A stretch of 32,837 bases of DNA from an uncultured Oscillospiraceae bacterium (GCA_910578755.1 CAJTSZ010000007.1:1-32837); one strand, 5' to 3'. Shown: positions 23,155 to 31,717, numbered from the stretch's first letter. Numbers and translations are program-made. Notes: generated by a model from the letters alone, not told the origin.

Positions 23155-25374
23155 ATGGCTCCCAAAAAACAGCCGGTAAAAAAACAGGAGCCGGCAACAA
23201 AAGCATATATTGAAAACGCCGGCGTTGTGCTGGACCAGCAAATTACCAGCACCCTGGAAAAAAACTATATGCCCTACGCTATGAGCGTTATTGTTTCCCG
23301 CGCCATCCCGGAAATTGACGGCTTCAAGCCCTCCCACCGCAAGCTGCTGTATACCATGTACAAAATGGGCCTGCTTACAGGGGCAAAAACAAAATCCGCC
23401 AACGTGGTGGGCCAAACAATGAAGCTCAACCCCCACGGGGACGCGGCCATTTACGAAACCCTGGTGCGCCTTTCCCGGGGCAACCAGGCCCTGCTGCACC
23501 CCTATGTGGATTCCAAGGGCAACTTTGGCAAGGCCTTTTCCCGGGATATGGCCTATGCCGCCTCCCGTTATACCGAGGTTAAGCTGGATTCCATCTGCGC
23601 GGAGCTGTTCCGGGATATTGATAAAGACACTGTGGATTTTATGGATAACTATGACAATACCATAAAGGAACCTACCCTGCTCCCCGTTACCTTCCCTTCC
23701 ATACTGGTCAACGCCAACACCGGCATTGCCGTGGGTATGGCCAGTTCCATTTGCCCCTTTAACTTGGAGGAAGTGTGCAATACCACCATTGAACTGCTGA
23801 AAAACAGTAGTCACGATATTTCCCTTACCCTAAAGGCGCCGGATTTTGCCGGCGGCGGGCAAATTATTTACGACCCCGCCGAGATGAACCGTATTTACCA
23901 AACGGGCCGGGGCTCCTTTAAGGTGCGCGCCCGCTATAACTACGATAAAAAAAGCAACTGCATTGAAATAACGGAAATTCCCCCTACCACCACAACAGAG
24001 GCCATTATAGATAAGGTAGTGGAACTGATTAAGGCGGGCAGGGTGCGGGAAATTTCCGATATGCGGGACGAAACCGACCTTTCCGGCCTCAAGCTGGCCA
24101 TTGACCTTAAGCGCAGCGCAGACCCGGAAGCCGTAATGCAGAAGCTCTTTAAATTCACCCCTTTGGAGGACAGCTTTTCCTGCAACTTTAACATTTTAAT
24201 TCAGGGTACCCCCAAGGTTATGGGCGTGGGGGAAATACTTACAGAATGGATTGCCTTCCGGGCCCAGTGCATTAAACGCCGGGTTTATTTTGATTTAGCT
24301 AAAAAGCAGGAGAAACTCCACCTGCTCCAGGGCCTGGAAAAAATCCTGCTGGATATTGACAGAGCCATCCGCATTGTGCGGGAAACCAAAGAGGAGCAGG
24401 ACGTTGTCCCCAACCTGATGATTGGCTTTGGCATTGATGAACCCCAGGCGGAATATGTGGCGGAAATTAAGCTGCGCCACCTAAACCGGGAATACATCTT
24501 AAAACGCACCGAGGAAATTGCCCAGCTGAAGGAAGAAATTGCCGAAATGGAAGACATTTTGGCCCACCAAAATAAAATTTACCAAATTATTGTTAAGGAA
24601 CTGAAAAACGTAATTAAAACCCAGGGCCAGCCCCGCCGCAGCCTGCTGCTGTACCAGGAGGACGTAAAATACTACAGCCAGGAGGAAACTGTGGAGGATT
24701 ACCCGGTAAACCTGTTCTTTACAAAAGAGGGCTACTTTAAAAAAATTACCCCTCAGTCCTACCGTATGAGCAGCGAGCAGTATTTAAAGGACGGGGACAA
24801 AATTGTGCAGCACGTGGAAGCCACCAATGCGGTGAGCCTGCTGTTCTTTACGGACCGCGGCCAGGTGTACAAAAGCCGCGCCTGTGAATTTGACGATACA
24901 AAGGCCAGCGCCTTAGGGGACTTTATCCCCGTCAAGCTGGGCATGGAGGAAGGGGAAAGCGTTATTGCCATGGTGGTCACTACGGATTACCAGGGCTTTG
25001 TGCTGTTCTTCTTCCAAAACGGCAAGGTTTCCAAGGTGGGGCTAAAGGCTTACGAAACAAAAACAAACCGCAAAAAGCTCATAAATGCCTACTGCACCAA
25101 GTCGCCCCTGGCGGCCGTTTTGGCCATGACAGAGGAAAACGAGGTGATGATGAACGCCAGCGGCGGACGGGTCCTTATTTTCCACAGCGGCCTGCTGGTG
25201 GAAAAATCCACCAAGGATAACCAGGGCGTAGCGGTTATGACATTAAAAAAAGGCGACGTAGTGGAAACCGCCTCCGTTTTCCATGAAGGGGATATGGAGG
25301 AAGCCCACCGGTATATGGCTAAGGTTCTGCCCTCCCGGGGCGCCATCCCCAAGGCAGAGCAGATGACGCTGTAG
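23155..25374 (+). CDS. Type IIA DNA topoisomerase, DNA-cleaving subunit (GyrA/ParC-like)
   Basis: 739 residues. A lysine-rich N-terminal tail (1-20) precedes the winged-helix domain: IDGFKPSHRKLLYTMYKMG, then LNPHGDAAIYETLVRLS, and the cleavage site AASRYTEVKL with Tyr139 and Arg138. A tower and coiled-coil region (about 350-490) follows. The C-terminal ~230 residues carry an incomplete set of beta-pinwheel blades (NLFFTKEGYFKKI, LLFFTDRGQVYKS, VLFFFQNGKVSKV). No GyrA box (QRRGGKG) is seen, so it should act as a decatenase/relaxase rather than a supercoiling gyrase; this is inference from the family. It is ~60 residues shorter than typical ParC. It is the second gene of the pair and is followed by an Imm1-like/TPR gene. 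Confidence 0.9.
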   Translation: MAPKKQPVKKQEPATKAYIENAGVVLDQQITSTLEKNYMPYAMSVIVSRAIPEIDGFKPSHRKLLYTMYKMGLLTGAKTKSANVVGQTMKLNPHGDAAIYETLVRLSRGNQALLHPYVDSKGNFGKAFSRDMAYAASRYTEVKLDSICAELFRDIDKDTVDFMDNYDNTIKEPTLLPVTFPSILVNANTGIAVGMASSICPFNLEEVCNTTIELLKNSSHDISLTLKAPDFAGGGQIIYDPAEMNRIYQTGRGSFKVRARYNYDKKSNCIEITEIPPTTTTEAIIDKVVELIKAGRVREISDMRDETDLSGLKLAIDLKRSADPEAVMQKLFKFTPLEDSFSCNFNILIQGTPKVMGVGEILTEWIAFRAQCIKRRVYFDLAKKQEKLHLLQGLEKILLDIDRAIRIVRETKEEQDVVPNLMIGFGIDEPQAEYVAEIKLRHLNREYILKRTEEIAQLKEEIAEMEDILAHQNKIYQIIVKELKNVIKTQGQPRRSLLLYQEDVKYYSQEETVEDYPVNLFFTKEGYFKKITPQSYRMSSEQYLKDGDKIVQHVEATNAVSLLFFTDRGQVYKSRACEFDDTKASALGDFIPVKLGMEEGESVIAMVVTTDYQGFVLFFFQNGKVSKVGLKAYETKTNRKKLINAYCTKSPLAAVLAMTEENEVMMNASGGRVLIFHSGLLVEKSTKDNQGVAVMTLKKGDVVETASVFHEGDMEEAHRYMAKVLPSRGAIPKAEQMTL

Positions 25375-25436
25375 GTGAAGGGAGGCGCCAATTATGCTGG
25401 AAATTGCGCCATCTCCAAATAAAGGAGGAAAGTAGA

Positions 25437-26510
25437 ATGAGCAACCTTGCAATCCGTTTTTTAAACGAAGAAGGAAATCCCGTAACAGAAGAGACAGTCA
25501 TCCAGCTGGCCCAGCAAATTCGGAAGGGGTACAGCGGCTCCGCATGGCTGGCCCTGGATGAATACGGTGAGGAAGAGTTCCTTGCCGTTTACATGGAAAA
25601 CGGCTGGGTCTCCCTTTCCTATAATTATTGGGATATTGAGGGGGAGTCCCACATGGCCCTGCCGGTAAACCCTCAGTGCCCCTACTCCCGGGAGGACGCC
25701 CCGGTTTTCATTGGCGGCCAAACGCCGGTGGCCAAGCGCAACGCGCTCAATAACCTGGACCTTGCCGCCGAATGTGTGCTCCACTTTGCTAAAACCGGCG
25801 GGCTGTACCCCCAGCTCCAGTGGGAGGAAGCCCTTGAGCCGGAGTACGAGGACAAACCCACAAACGAGGACGTCCCGCCCCAACAAATTACCCTTGTTGG
25901 GCTGAGCACCGCAGAGCAGCTTGCCCAGGGTGGGGGGAAAGTGAACCCCACCCGCCCGGTGGAGGACCCGGTAGAGCTGCCCACCGCCCTCACCGATGGG
26001 GCCTATGCCCTCAAGCGGGCAGCGGAGGTGGAACCCCTTGCCCCGGAGGCGGTGAAAAAAATGAAATCCCACCGTTTTGAGGAGGCTGCCAGCCTGTTTA
26101 CCGCAGCCATCCGGGAGCACCCGGAGCAGGCGGCCCTTTATATCCTGCGCTCCCATTGCTGGAACCGGCTGGAGGGTACCGGCAGCGGCATCAGCCGCAA
26201 GCCGGATATGGACCGGGATATGACAAAGGTCCTGGAACTGGAGCCGGATAATATCCTGGCCCTGCGGGCCCGCTGCCCCACCACCGGCACAAAAAAGCGC
26301 CTCCAGCGCCATATTGAGGATTTAACAAAGCTTATCGCCCTGGACCCGGAGCACCAGGACAAATACTTAGTGTCCCGCGCCTACCGCTACAGCTGGTTAG
26401 GGGAGGGCAAAGCCGCCAAGGCCGACCTGCAAACCGTCCTGAACCGCGGCATCCTGTGGGATGTAGATTTAATCTACCTTTGCCGGGAATATGCTTTCCC
26501 CGGATTTTAA
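25437..26510 (+). CDS. Protein with Imm1-like N-terminal domain and TPR repeats
   Basis: 357 residues. Residues ~1-135 have the look of the Imm1 immunity fold: FLAVYMENGWVSLSYNYWD, GGQTPVAKRNALNNLDLAAE and a closing ETGxxYPxxxWEE-like stretch (FAKTGGLYPQLQWEEAL). Residues ~195-357 hold three to four TPR-like helical pairs (for example FEEAASLFTAAIREHPEQAA). The family assignment is from pattern only. Imm1 proteins protect against polymorphic toxins, but no toxin is nearby and the role here is unknown. The start ATG 25437 follows AAAGGAGG; an upstream in-frame codon at 25404 lacks a site. Its GC-rich codons match the neighbouring topoisomerase genes. Confidence 0.65.
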   Translation: MSNLAIRFLNEEGNPVTEETVIQLAQQIRKGYSGSAWLALDEYGEEEFLAVYMENGWVSLSYNYWDIEGESHMALPVNPQCPYSREDAPVFIGGQTPVAKRNALNNLDLAAECVLHFAKTGGLYPQLQWEEALEPEYEDKPTNEDVPPQQITLVGLSTAEQLAQGGGKVNPTRPVEDPVELPTALTDGAYALKRAAEVEPLAPEAVKKMKSHRFEEAASLFTAAIREHPEQAALYILRSHCWNRLEGTGSGISRKPDMDRDMTKVLELEPDNILALRARCPTTGTKKRLQRHIEDLTKLIALDPEHQDKYLVSRAYRYSWLGEGKAAKADLQTVLNRGILWDVDLIYLCREYAFPGF

Positions 26511-26540
26511 GGTACCCGGCAAAAACCTGCGGAGGAACAA

Positions 26541-26967
26541 TATGAATATTTATGAAGTGAAAGCAAGAAACCCCCAGCTTATGGAAAAGCTGCTAACGGT
26601 TTGGGAACAATCGGTCCGGGCTACCCATTTGTTCCTTTCCCAGGAGGAAATTGAAAAATTAAAGCCTATGTGCCCCAGGCCCTGGAAAATGTTCCCTGTT
26701 TAATTGCAGCGGAGGAGGAAAACATCCCCCTTGCTTTTATGGGCGTGGAGGGCGGCCGGCTGGAAATGCTGTTTCTTGTTCCAAGCGCCCGGGGAAAGGG
26801 CCTGGGCAAAAAGCTGCTCCGCCTTGGTATTGAGGAATACGGGGTGCAGGAGGTAACGGTGAACGAGCAAAACCCACAGGCTGTTGGGCTTTACCACTTA
26901 CCGCCGTACCCCCCACAACAAGGAAGGCGACCCTTACCCCCTTTTGTATATGCGCTTGCAGCCTTGA
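26541..26967 (+). pseudogene. GNAT family N-acetyltransferase (YjaB-like), broken by two frameshifts
   Basis: The reading runs MNIYEVKARNPQLMEKLLTV and on to LSQEEIEKLKP, then is lost at about 26667, where one base seems missing (CCTATGTG for CCTTATGTG). It resumes one frame over as VPQALENVPCLIAAEEEN, with the acetyl-CoA loop VPSARGKGLGKKLL and NEQNPQAVGLYH, is lost again near 26890, and resumes as TYRRTPHNKEGDPYPLLYMR, ending at TGA 26965-26967. Together the pieces cover a complete YjaB-type acetyltransferase (~140 residues), missing about five residues where GFYxxxGF is expected. Each piece alone is not a working enzyme. AGGAGG-like GGAGGAACAAT precedes ATG 26541. A sequencing error could mimic one of the two lesions. 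Confidence 0.8.
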
Positions 26968-26992
26968 CAAGGAAAAGGGAAAACGGTATAAT
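26964..26992 (+). promoter_or_regulatory. Promoter of the mntP transcript
   Basis: TTGACA (26964-26969) and TATAAT (26987-26992) with 17 bases between, a perfect consensus. The -35 box includes the TGA that ends the last GNAT reading frame. Confidence 0.9.
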
Positions 26993-27000
26993 TTTTCCAT

Positions 27001-27121
27001 GGTAAGGGAGTAGTTAGCACCTTTGTGTAGTAAAGTCAACATACGGATCCCCCTTCCTCTTAAGGGCAAAATCTGGCTTTATTTTAAATGACGAGACTTA
27101 TCTGCGGGTAGGTCTTTTTTC
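27001..27121 (+). ncRNA. yybP-ykoY (Mn2+) riboswitch
   Basis: The class hallmarks are present in order: GGGAGTAG (27006-27013), GTCAACATACGG (near 27031-27042) and the ACGAGACTT element (27091-27099). The last element pairs with GGTAGGTCT (27107-27115 region) to form a terminator that runs into TTTTTT. In the known mechanism Mn2+ binding prevents the terminator and turns on the gene. mntP lies directly downstream, the expected target. Confidence 0.9.
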
Positions 27122-27256
27122 TTTGCTTAAAATACCATTGCATAATGGGCAGGAGAGGGCCATATGCTTTGGTAACTGCGCCTAAAACTGGTGTGGGTAA
27201 GGGGCGGCGGTTAACCTCTCGCCAACAGTTTATTGGGAAAAATAAGGAGTGGAAAC

Positions 27257-27823
27257 ATGAGTTTAACGGAATTATTTATTTTAGCGGTGGGCCTTTCTAT
27301 GGACGCCTTTGCGGTAGCCGTGTGCAAGGGCCTTTCCATGCAGAAAATGGAGTGGAAAAAAGCCGTTGTAATTGGCTTGTACTTTGGGGGCTTCCAGGGG
27401 ATGATGCCGGTAATCGGTTATTTGCTTGGGGTGCAGTTCCAGGATAAAATAACCGCCATTGACCACTGGATTGCCTTTGTGCTGCTGGGGCTCATCGGCG
27501 CAAATATGGTGAAAGAATCTATGGACAAGGAGGCGGAGGAAACCGACGACAGCGTTTCCTTTCAATCCATGTCGGTGCTGGCCCTGGCCACCAGCATTGA
27601 CGCCCTGGCCATAGGCGTCACCTTCGCCTTTTTAAATGTACAAATTGTGCCGGCGGTATCCTTTATTGGGGTGGTTACCTTTGTGCTTTCCATGGCAGGG
27701 GTTAAAATAGGGAATGTGTTTGGCTGCCGCTACAAATCCAAGGCGGAGCTGGCCGGGGGGATTATCCTTATCTTAATGGGAACAAAAATTTTGCTGGAGC
27801 ATACCGGCTTGCTGCCTTTGTAG
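27257..27823 (+). CDS. mntP: Manganese efflux pump MntP
   Basis: 188 residues, the usual MntP length, with six hydrophobic helices in the inner membrane sense (cytoplasmic membrane here). The two acidic residues needed for transport are visible: Asp16 in GLSMDAFAVAVCKG and Asp115 in ATSIDALAIG. A charged loop (KESMDKEAEETDD, 86-98) divides the two halves. It exports Mn2+ when the metal is in excess. The ATG 27257 follows AAGGAG; an in-frame start at 27233 is weaker. The yybP-ykoY riboswitch and a consensus promoter lie directly upstream. Confidence 0.97.
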   Translation: MSLTELFILAVGLSMDAFAVAVCKGLSMQKMEWKKAVVIGLYFGGFQGMMPVIGYLLGVQFQDKITAIDHWIAFVLLGLIGANMVKESMDKEAEETDDSVSFQSMSVLALATSIDALAIGVTFAFLNVQIVPAVSFIGVVTFVLSMAGVKIGNVFGCRYKSKAELAGGIILILMGTKILLEHTGLLPL

Positions 27824-27849
27824 TTTTGAGTAAGGGAAGGTGGAAACAT

Positions 27850-28551
27850 ATGAAAACAAGGCGGCTAAGCCAAGCCTTTATTATGGGTTTGCTGCTGTTT
27901 TTGCTGGCTGGGTGCAAAGCAAAAAACCTGCCCTTTTACCAGTTTGAGGATAGGGAAACACCTATCCTCATTGTGAACAGCGTCCGCTATATTGAGGATG
28001 CAGACGCAATCCGTCACCGAACAAACGCTCCCGGGCTTTTTTGGAATTTCAACGGCGAAATTGGCCCTGCCATTGGCTTATGCGGCGGCAATGCGGAGCA
28101 GGGCGGCAGATATAAGGTCTGCCCCATTAAGGGAGATGCGGAACAGTGTTTCCTTTATGTTTTGCCAAATCATTTTGTTTTTGGGCCCTACTATACGTAT
28201 TTCTGTACCCGGGAGGGATTGCAAATTCTGCCGCCGTCGGTGGAAACAGTAAACTCTGCCGCCCTTTTTTATAAAGAGGAGAAAAAACCCTCGGCTCAGG
28301 TGGAGGAGCCTGCCGTGCTTGCCGCCTTGCTGGAGGCGCTGGGCAGCAACAGCGTCCAAAGGCCAGCTGGTACGGATTGGAAGTATGCCTCTTTGGTTAT
28401 GGGCCATAAGGATTTCCCTTTTCTTCAATGTGAAATAAAATGCTGCTATTCACCGGAGCAGGAAACAGCTTATTGCCAGGGCGAGGGCTATAAATGGTTC
28501 CTTTTGCCCCAGGAGTGGCTGGAGGTGTTTTTGGAACACGAAGCGCCTTAG
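27850..28551 (+). CDS. Putative lipoprotein, unknown function
   Basis: 233 residues. An N-terminal signal (MKTRRLSQAFIMGLLLFLLA) ends in the lipobox LAGC, with lipidated Cys22, so the protein should be anchored at the outer face of the membrane. The rest has no motif I recognise; it contains scattered Cys residues (for example near GLCGGNAEQ and YKVCPIKGD) that could form disulfides outside the cell. GGAAGGTGG precedes the ATG. It lies 26 bases after mntP and may be read with it, but nothing links it to manganese. Confidence 0.8.
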   Translation: MKTRRLSQAFIMGLLLFLLAGCKAKNLPFYQFEDRETPILIVNSVRYIEDADAIRHRTNAPGLFWNFNGEIGPAIGLCGGNAEQGGRYKVCPIKGDAEQCFLYVLPNHFVFGPYYTYFCTREGLQILPPSVETVNSAALFYKEEKKPSAQVEEPAVLAALLEALGSNSVQRPAGTDWKYASLVMGHKDFPFLQCEIKCCYSPEQETAYCQGEGYKWFLLPQEWLEVFLEHEAP

Positions 28552-28607
28552 GGCAAGGATTTTACAAGGCTTAATGCCGGATAAAACAGCAAAGAAGGTT
28601 TGCAAGT

Positions 28608-29288
28608 ATGGTAAAACAGAAAAGAAAGCTGCAAAAAGGGGCCGCCTTGGCCTTGGCCCTTTGCTTCCTCTTAGGTTCCCTGGCGGGGTGCGGGGGTAAA
28701 CCGCGGCAGGCGGGGCCTGTTATGGAGGGCCCGGTTAATACATACATCCCCCCGGTAAACCAGGAGGGCCAAATCGTTATCACCATGCCCAAAACACTGT
28801 TGGGCGGTAAAACGGCAGAGGAGCTGGAGGCGGAGGATAAGGCCCAGCGCCAGGCCGCCGCCCAGGAGGGGACGCTGGACCAGGCAGGATACAACGCGCT
28901 GCTGGCCAACGAGGACGGTACCTTCAGTTACTGCCTCACCCCGGAACAGTACCCCAAGCTAAAGGCGGCATATTACTGGGGAGGCTGCCTGCGGGACCCA
29001 TTCACTGCGGAAATTACACAGGAATTTGTAGCAGCGGCAGATTATACGGATTTTGATGAAAACGGCGTGCCCTGGGGGCTTACGGTTTTGGTGGACAGTA
29101 AAACCTATTATTCCATGGAACTGTGGTACTCTGCTGTGGTTACCGTTGCGCCGGCGGTTATGCTGGGGCGGTACCAAATATTGTGCGGCGTCCCCGGTGA
29201 GGAATGGGCTGTCCATGTAACGGTGAAGGACGCGGATACAGGGGAAATTATTTTGGAAAACAGCTTCCCCACCCGGGGCACAAAATAG
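28608..29288 (+). CDS. Putative lipoprotein, unknown function
   Basis: 226 residues. Signal MVKQKRKLQKGAALALALCF followed by the lipobox LAGC (Cys28). An alanine/glutamate-rich region (~70-95, AEELEAEDKAQRQAAAQEG) looks like a short linker or helix, then a beta-rich domain (VPWGLTVLVDSKTYYSMELW, WAVHVTVKDADTGEIILENS). No family was recognised. The ribosome site (GAAGG) is weak. It follows the first lipoprotein by 56 bases on the same strand, and a terminator ends the run at 29359-29384. Confidence 0.8.
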   Translation: MVKQKRKLQKGAALALALCFLLGSLAGCGGKPRQAGPVMEGPVNTYIPPVNQEGQIVITMPKTLLGGKTAEELEAEDKAQRQAAAQEGTLDQAGYNALLANEDGTFSYCLTPEQYPKLKAAYYWGGCLRDPFTAEITQEFVAAADYTDFDENGVPWGLTVLVDSKTYYSMELWYSAVVTVAPAVMLGRYQILCGVPGEEWAVHVTVKDADTGEIILENSFPTRGTK

Positions 29289-29358
29289 CTTTATCATTAG
29301 CAACAGGGGCATAGGGGGGACGTTCTGCCGCCCAGTAAGGAATAACGGGTAAAAAAAT

Positions 29359-29384
29359 AAGCTCTCCAAACGGGGGGCTTTTTT
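29359..29384 (+). terminator. Terminator after the second lipoprotein gene
   Basis: Stem AAGCTCTCC with GGGGGGCTT (two G-T pairs), loop AAAC, followed by a run of T. Confidence 0.8.
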
Positions 29385-29426
29385 ATTGGGCATTATTTTG
29401 GTTTGGAGCAGCAGGGAACAGGCTTT

Positions 29427-29454
29427 CAGCTGTTTTGCAGTCACAAAACAGCTG
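29427..29454. repeat. Inverted repeat at the 3' end of the recombinase gene
   Basis: Perfect 11-bp arms CAGCTGTTTTG (29427-29437) and CAAAACAGCTG (29444-29454) around a 6-base loop, 17 bases after the recombinase stop codon. It lacks a T-run on either strand. It could be a weak terminator or part of a recombination site. Confidence 0.5.
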
Positions 29455-29471
29455 CTAAGGGCAGGAGGGAA

Positions 29472-30983
29472 TTAAATTTTCCAAATAATTTCTGTATGCT
29501 GGTCCGTAGCCAGTACCCGGTGGATCAAAATATCCACAGCCGCCCGCTTTTCTTCAAAGGAGCTCTCCCGCCAGTTTTCTATAATGTCCCCAGCCTGGGT
29601 TATCTGCTGGGAGGTTATCTGCTCCGGTGCGGTTTCTATCATCTTTTCCCAAATCTGCTGCTTTTTTTCGTCCAGTTCCTGTATTTTTGTGTTAATGTAG
29701 GAGTACAGGGTGGTATCGGGGCTGCAAATAGCGGACAGCAGCGCTTCTATCTGCTGCTCCACAACGTCAAGCTGGGCGTGGAGCTCCCCATACTGCTGGG
29801 AGCGCTTTTGCAAAATGCTTTCTATGCCGTAAAGGCGCACCTCCAACATCTTTTTTACCATTTCCAGGTATACAAACTGCTCCGCCTGGGCAGTCGGTAT
29901 TTTTCCGCAGCCGTCGCAGCTTTTGTTGTCCAGCCGTTTGGCGCAGCGCAAATAGTGCTTCCCCGAGGAATTGTGAATACTAACTAAGGCGTAGCCGCAG
30001 TTGCCGCATTTTATTTTTCCGGCAAGCCAAGTGTGAATTGCCTTGCTGGAGGAATAAATTTTACGGTTTTTCAGCAGCTTGGTGCGGCATTGCAGCCAAA
30101 TTTCGGCGGGGACAATGCCCTCGTGGGGGGCCAGCACAAGCATTTGCCCCTTTAGGTTGTGCAGCTTATTTTCCTTGGTTTCCTGGCCCTGGTACAAGTA
30201 ACAGCCGTTTACGCCGGTAAAATCCTCCTTGCTGTTTACAATGGTTGTGCCGTACTCCTTAAAAAATTCGTACACCTGTTTGTCAGCGCGCACATACACC
30301 GGGTTTTTCAGCATTTGGGCCAGGGTGGGCCGGCTCAGCTCCTTGCCGCGAAAAATAATCCCCTCCTGGGAAAAATGGCGGGTAATATCGCCGTAGGTAG
30401 TTTGGGGCCGGCAGTACATGGAAAAAATTTGGTTTACCAAGGGGACCTCCTCCGGGCAAAGGGAAAGCCTCTTGGTGTGGATGCCTTCTATGGTAATAGG
30501 CTCCAAAGTAAAGCCAAAGGGGGGTTTTCCCCCCATACGCAGGCCCTTGCGGCTGCGGGAATAGTAGGCGTCGCTCACCCTTTTTTGAATGGTTTCCCGT
30601 TCCAGCTGGGCAAACACAATACAAATATTCAGCATGGCCCTCCCCATGGGGGTAGAGGTATCAAACTTTTCGGTGGAGGACACAAACTGTACATCATGCT
30701 TTTGAAAAAACTCCATCAAATTAGAAAAATCCAAAATAGAACGGCTGATGCGGTCCAGCTTGTAAACAACTACTGTATGGATAAACCCCTGCTCAATGTC
30801 CCGGATAAGCTGCTGGAACTGGGGGCGGTCGGTGTTTTTGCCGCTGTAGCCCTTGTCGCAGTATTGCTTAAAGGCGCAGCCTCTTAATTCGTATTTGCAA
30901 AAATCAATTTGGCTCTCTACAGAAATACTGTCGGGCTTATCTACGGACTGCCGCGCATACACGGCGGGAACTCTTTGCTGCAT
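29472..30983 (-). CDS. Large serine recombinase
   Basis: 503 residues. The resolvase domain starts with VYARQSVDK (catalytic Ser13) and continues with VVYKLDRISRSILDF and ERETIQKRVSDAY. Next come the recombinase domain (KGLRMGGKPPFGF; PTLAQMLKNPVYV), a zinc ribbon (KCGNCGYAL with CAKRLDNKSCDGCG) and a long C-terminal coiled coil typical of integrases and transposon recombinases of this type (TnpX/phiC31-like). The start is ATG 30983 with GAGGAG upstream; the frame extends to 31043 without a better start. It stands alone, with no other mobile-element gene nearby, and borders an AT-richer stretch of small genes, so it probably marks the edge of a past insertion. Confidence 0.92.
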   Translation of the reverse strand: MQQRVPAVYARQSVDKPDSISVESQIDFCKYELRGCAFKQYCDKGYSGKNTDRPQFQQLIRDIEQGFIHTVVVYKLDRISRSILDFSNLMEFFQKHDVQFVSSTEKFDTSTPMGRAMLNICIVFAQLERETIQKRVSDAYYSRSRKGLRMGGKPPFGFTLEPITIEGIHTKRLSLCPEEVPLVNQIFSMYCRPQTTYGDITRHFSQEGIIFRGKELSRPTLAQMLKNPVYVRADKQVYEFFKEYGTTIVNSKEDFTGVNGCYLYQGQETKENKLHNLKGQMLVLAPHEGIVPAEIWLQCRTKLLKNRKIYSSSKAIHTWLAGKIKCGNCGYALVSIHNSSGKHYLRCAKRLDNKSCDGCGKIPTAQAEQFVYLEMVKKMLEVRLYGIESILQKRSQQYGELHAQLDVVEQQIEALLSAICSPDTTLYSYINTKIQELDEKKQQIWEKMIETAPEQITSQQITQAGDIIENWRESSFEEKRAAVDILIHRVLATDQHTEIIWKI

Positions 30984-31286
30984 TTTAGCACACTCCTCAC
31001 AACTTGCAATGTTTATTTTATAATGTCTGTTTGTGCAGGACAAATGATTTTATATTATTACTAATATACTACATTTTTCGACAAAAACAAAATGCCTTAA
31101 ACGCTTTGCCAAGGCTCCCCAAGTTATTTTTCAGGGGCCTTTACCTTGCACCAGGCTTTCGGCTCCTCCCTTGGCGGCCTGGGTAGGCGGAACGGGCAAG
31201 AACTTGGATTGCTTTTGGTGGGAAAGTACGCTATACTTGAAGCGATAAGCAAACCGATAAATCGGGCTTGTGGGGGAATTTGAGGA
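30984..31286. other. Gap between recombinase and accessory genes
   Basis: The first ~90 bases are AT-rich upstream sequence of the recombinase. About 31110-31200 is G/C-rich and self-complementary in places. From 31200 on lies a plus-strand promoter for the next genes. I see no gene. Confidence 0.45.
31209..31237 (+). promoter_or_regulatory. Promoter of the accessory gene run
   Basis: TTGCTT (31209-31214) and TATACT (31232-31237), 17 bases apart; it lies 50 bases before the DUF6578-like reading frame. Confidence 0.6.
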
Positions 31287-31587
31287 ATGGAATGTATGGT
31301 GTTCTATGAAAGCTGGCAAATGGAGTGTTGCGGCATAGCTTTTTCCTTAGGTGATACAGTGAAGTGGCTTGTTCGTAAAGCAGAACAAGTAACCGTTTCT
31401 GTTGATATTGGAAGAATAGATTACTGTTATGAAGCACATAGCGGAAATGGGAAAATTTATTTGTTTTAGAGGGAAAAGTACAAGCAATTAAAATTTTGTA
31501 TCTGATGCAAATAATCCTCGTGTATTAGTTCCTGTTAGTGGAGAAACTGTTGAGGCTGAACAGGTGGAAAGTATATTGTTGGTTTAA
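31287..31587 (+). pseudogene. DUF6578-like protein, broken by frameshifts
   Basis: The first frame gives MVFYESWQMECCGIAFSLGD and on to DYCYEAHSGN (stop at 31467-31469). The family-like sequence goes on in another frame as LFVLEGKVQAIKIL, and then in a third as VSDANNPRVLVPVSGETVEA, ending at TAA 31585-31587. The ESWQMECCG opening and the closing VPVSG segment fit my memory of DUF6578, a small family of unknown function. ATG 31296 with GAGGA nine bases upstream is a better start than 31287. Two frameshifts in 130 bases mean either a decayed gene or sequence errors. Confidence 0.6.
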
Positions 31588-31717
31588 CTGAATGCCTAAT
31601 GCGGCCCGCTGCGCAGGGAGAAGTTACGTTCAAATAAAATTCAGTTAAATTGGGATTTTGCTGGAGGAATAATAAAATGAGATAGATTTTTCTAACAGGG
31701 ATTTTTGGGTAGGTTTT

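Noticed and set aside
22705..23814. 369-codon minus-strand open frame
   Set aside because: It lies opposite the two topoisomerase genes and has no family pattern; it is a shadow of their codon use.
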